64,000 nt of DNA from Flavobacteriales bacterium. Its GTDB lineage: Bacteria > Bacteroidota > Bacteroidia > Flavobacteriales_F > PHOS-HE28. Numbering within the stretch: the first letter of the stretch is position 1; every line of letters begins with the position of its first letter. Below the pieces are notes generated by a model, which was given only the letters and a program-made list of their open reading frames with translations, did not search any database and was not told the origin of the DNA. The position numbers and the translations under genes are program-made. Of the stretch, positions 63,898 to 64,000 are shown one piece after another. Location: contig JADJLR010000001.1 of assembly GCA_016710015.1 (NCBI GenBank), positions 310,001 to 374,000 of the forward strand. Direction: 5' to 3'.

Positions 63898-64000
63898 TTA
63901 CCATAGGTCATTGCGGTATCCCTCACTCCGAACGGCTCCGCAGCATCCACACATTCTTGGCGTGAACAGCCATGCGGCGTATTGCGGTTGTTCAGGTTTG

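Overview
The window reads as chromosomal DNA of a fairly GC-rich member of the Bacteroidota, most likely a Flavobacteriales-type bacterium. The case rests on several large secreted proteins ending in type IX secretion (T9SS) sorting domains with 'PNP' motifs, DUF4294, DUF4412, TIGR02757 and BatA-N proteins, a Bacteroidota-type PyrC, and promoter-like boxes of the TAnnTTTG class lying only 4-7 bases before many start codons. I found no rRNA, no convincing tRNA, no CRISPR array and no complete transposase gene.

Layout. 1-6860: end of a secreted protein gene, pcm, then a surface-sugar group (Gfo/Idh/MocA oxidoreductase, lipoprotein, polyprenyl glycosylphosphotransferase, acyltransferase) ended by a 260-bp palindromic insertion-like element, then a 3-hydroxyacyl-CoA dehydrogenase. 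6901-13749: GNAT enzyme and an overlapping pair of very large T9SS proteins (vanadium haloperoxidase-like and VCBS/ASPIC). 13757-26302: a small mobile repeat, DUF4294, accC, a cation/proton antiporter, nitronate monooxygenase-like gene, sucC, an MscS channel, lolD, and a delta-60 repeat protein followed by a second, diverged copy of the lolD 3' end. 26329-35611: lipoprotein, a three-gene DUF4412-like family, YdeI-like and TIGR02757 genes, BatA-like protein and a frameshifted pyrC.

35612-41298 is the accessory part: decayed Imm32-like immunity genes, an AT-richer secreted beta-propeller gene, a second copy of the small mobile repeat, two exported lineage-specific proteins, and an unassigned gene overlapping a PIN-domain nuclease gene, which is the best candidate here for an undescribed two-gene module. 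41355-55415: M28 peptidase and other T9SS proteins (one frameshifted), a DUF4287/DUF5655 protein, a membrane-anchored winged-helix regulator divergent from two TonB-C-like proteins with a repeated motif between them, a PQQ-propeller lipoprotein and a large DUF7619-like adhesin. 55864-63654: housekeeping (gamma-family PLP enzyme, thioredoxin-like, TPR lipoprotein, def, ruvX, dapD), a lower-GC U32 protein/ferredoxin pair, a family 9 glycosyltransferase and a truncated hemoglobin.

Many neighbouring genes overlap by ATGA, so transcription units are compact. Low-complexity intergenic repeats typical of this lineage occur between genes and, in two cases (TIGR02757 and the glycosyltransferase), in frame inside coding sequence. 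All functions are inferred by reading motifs; no searches were run.
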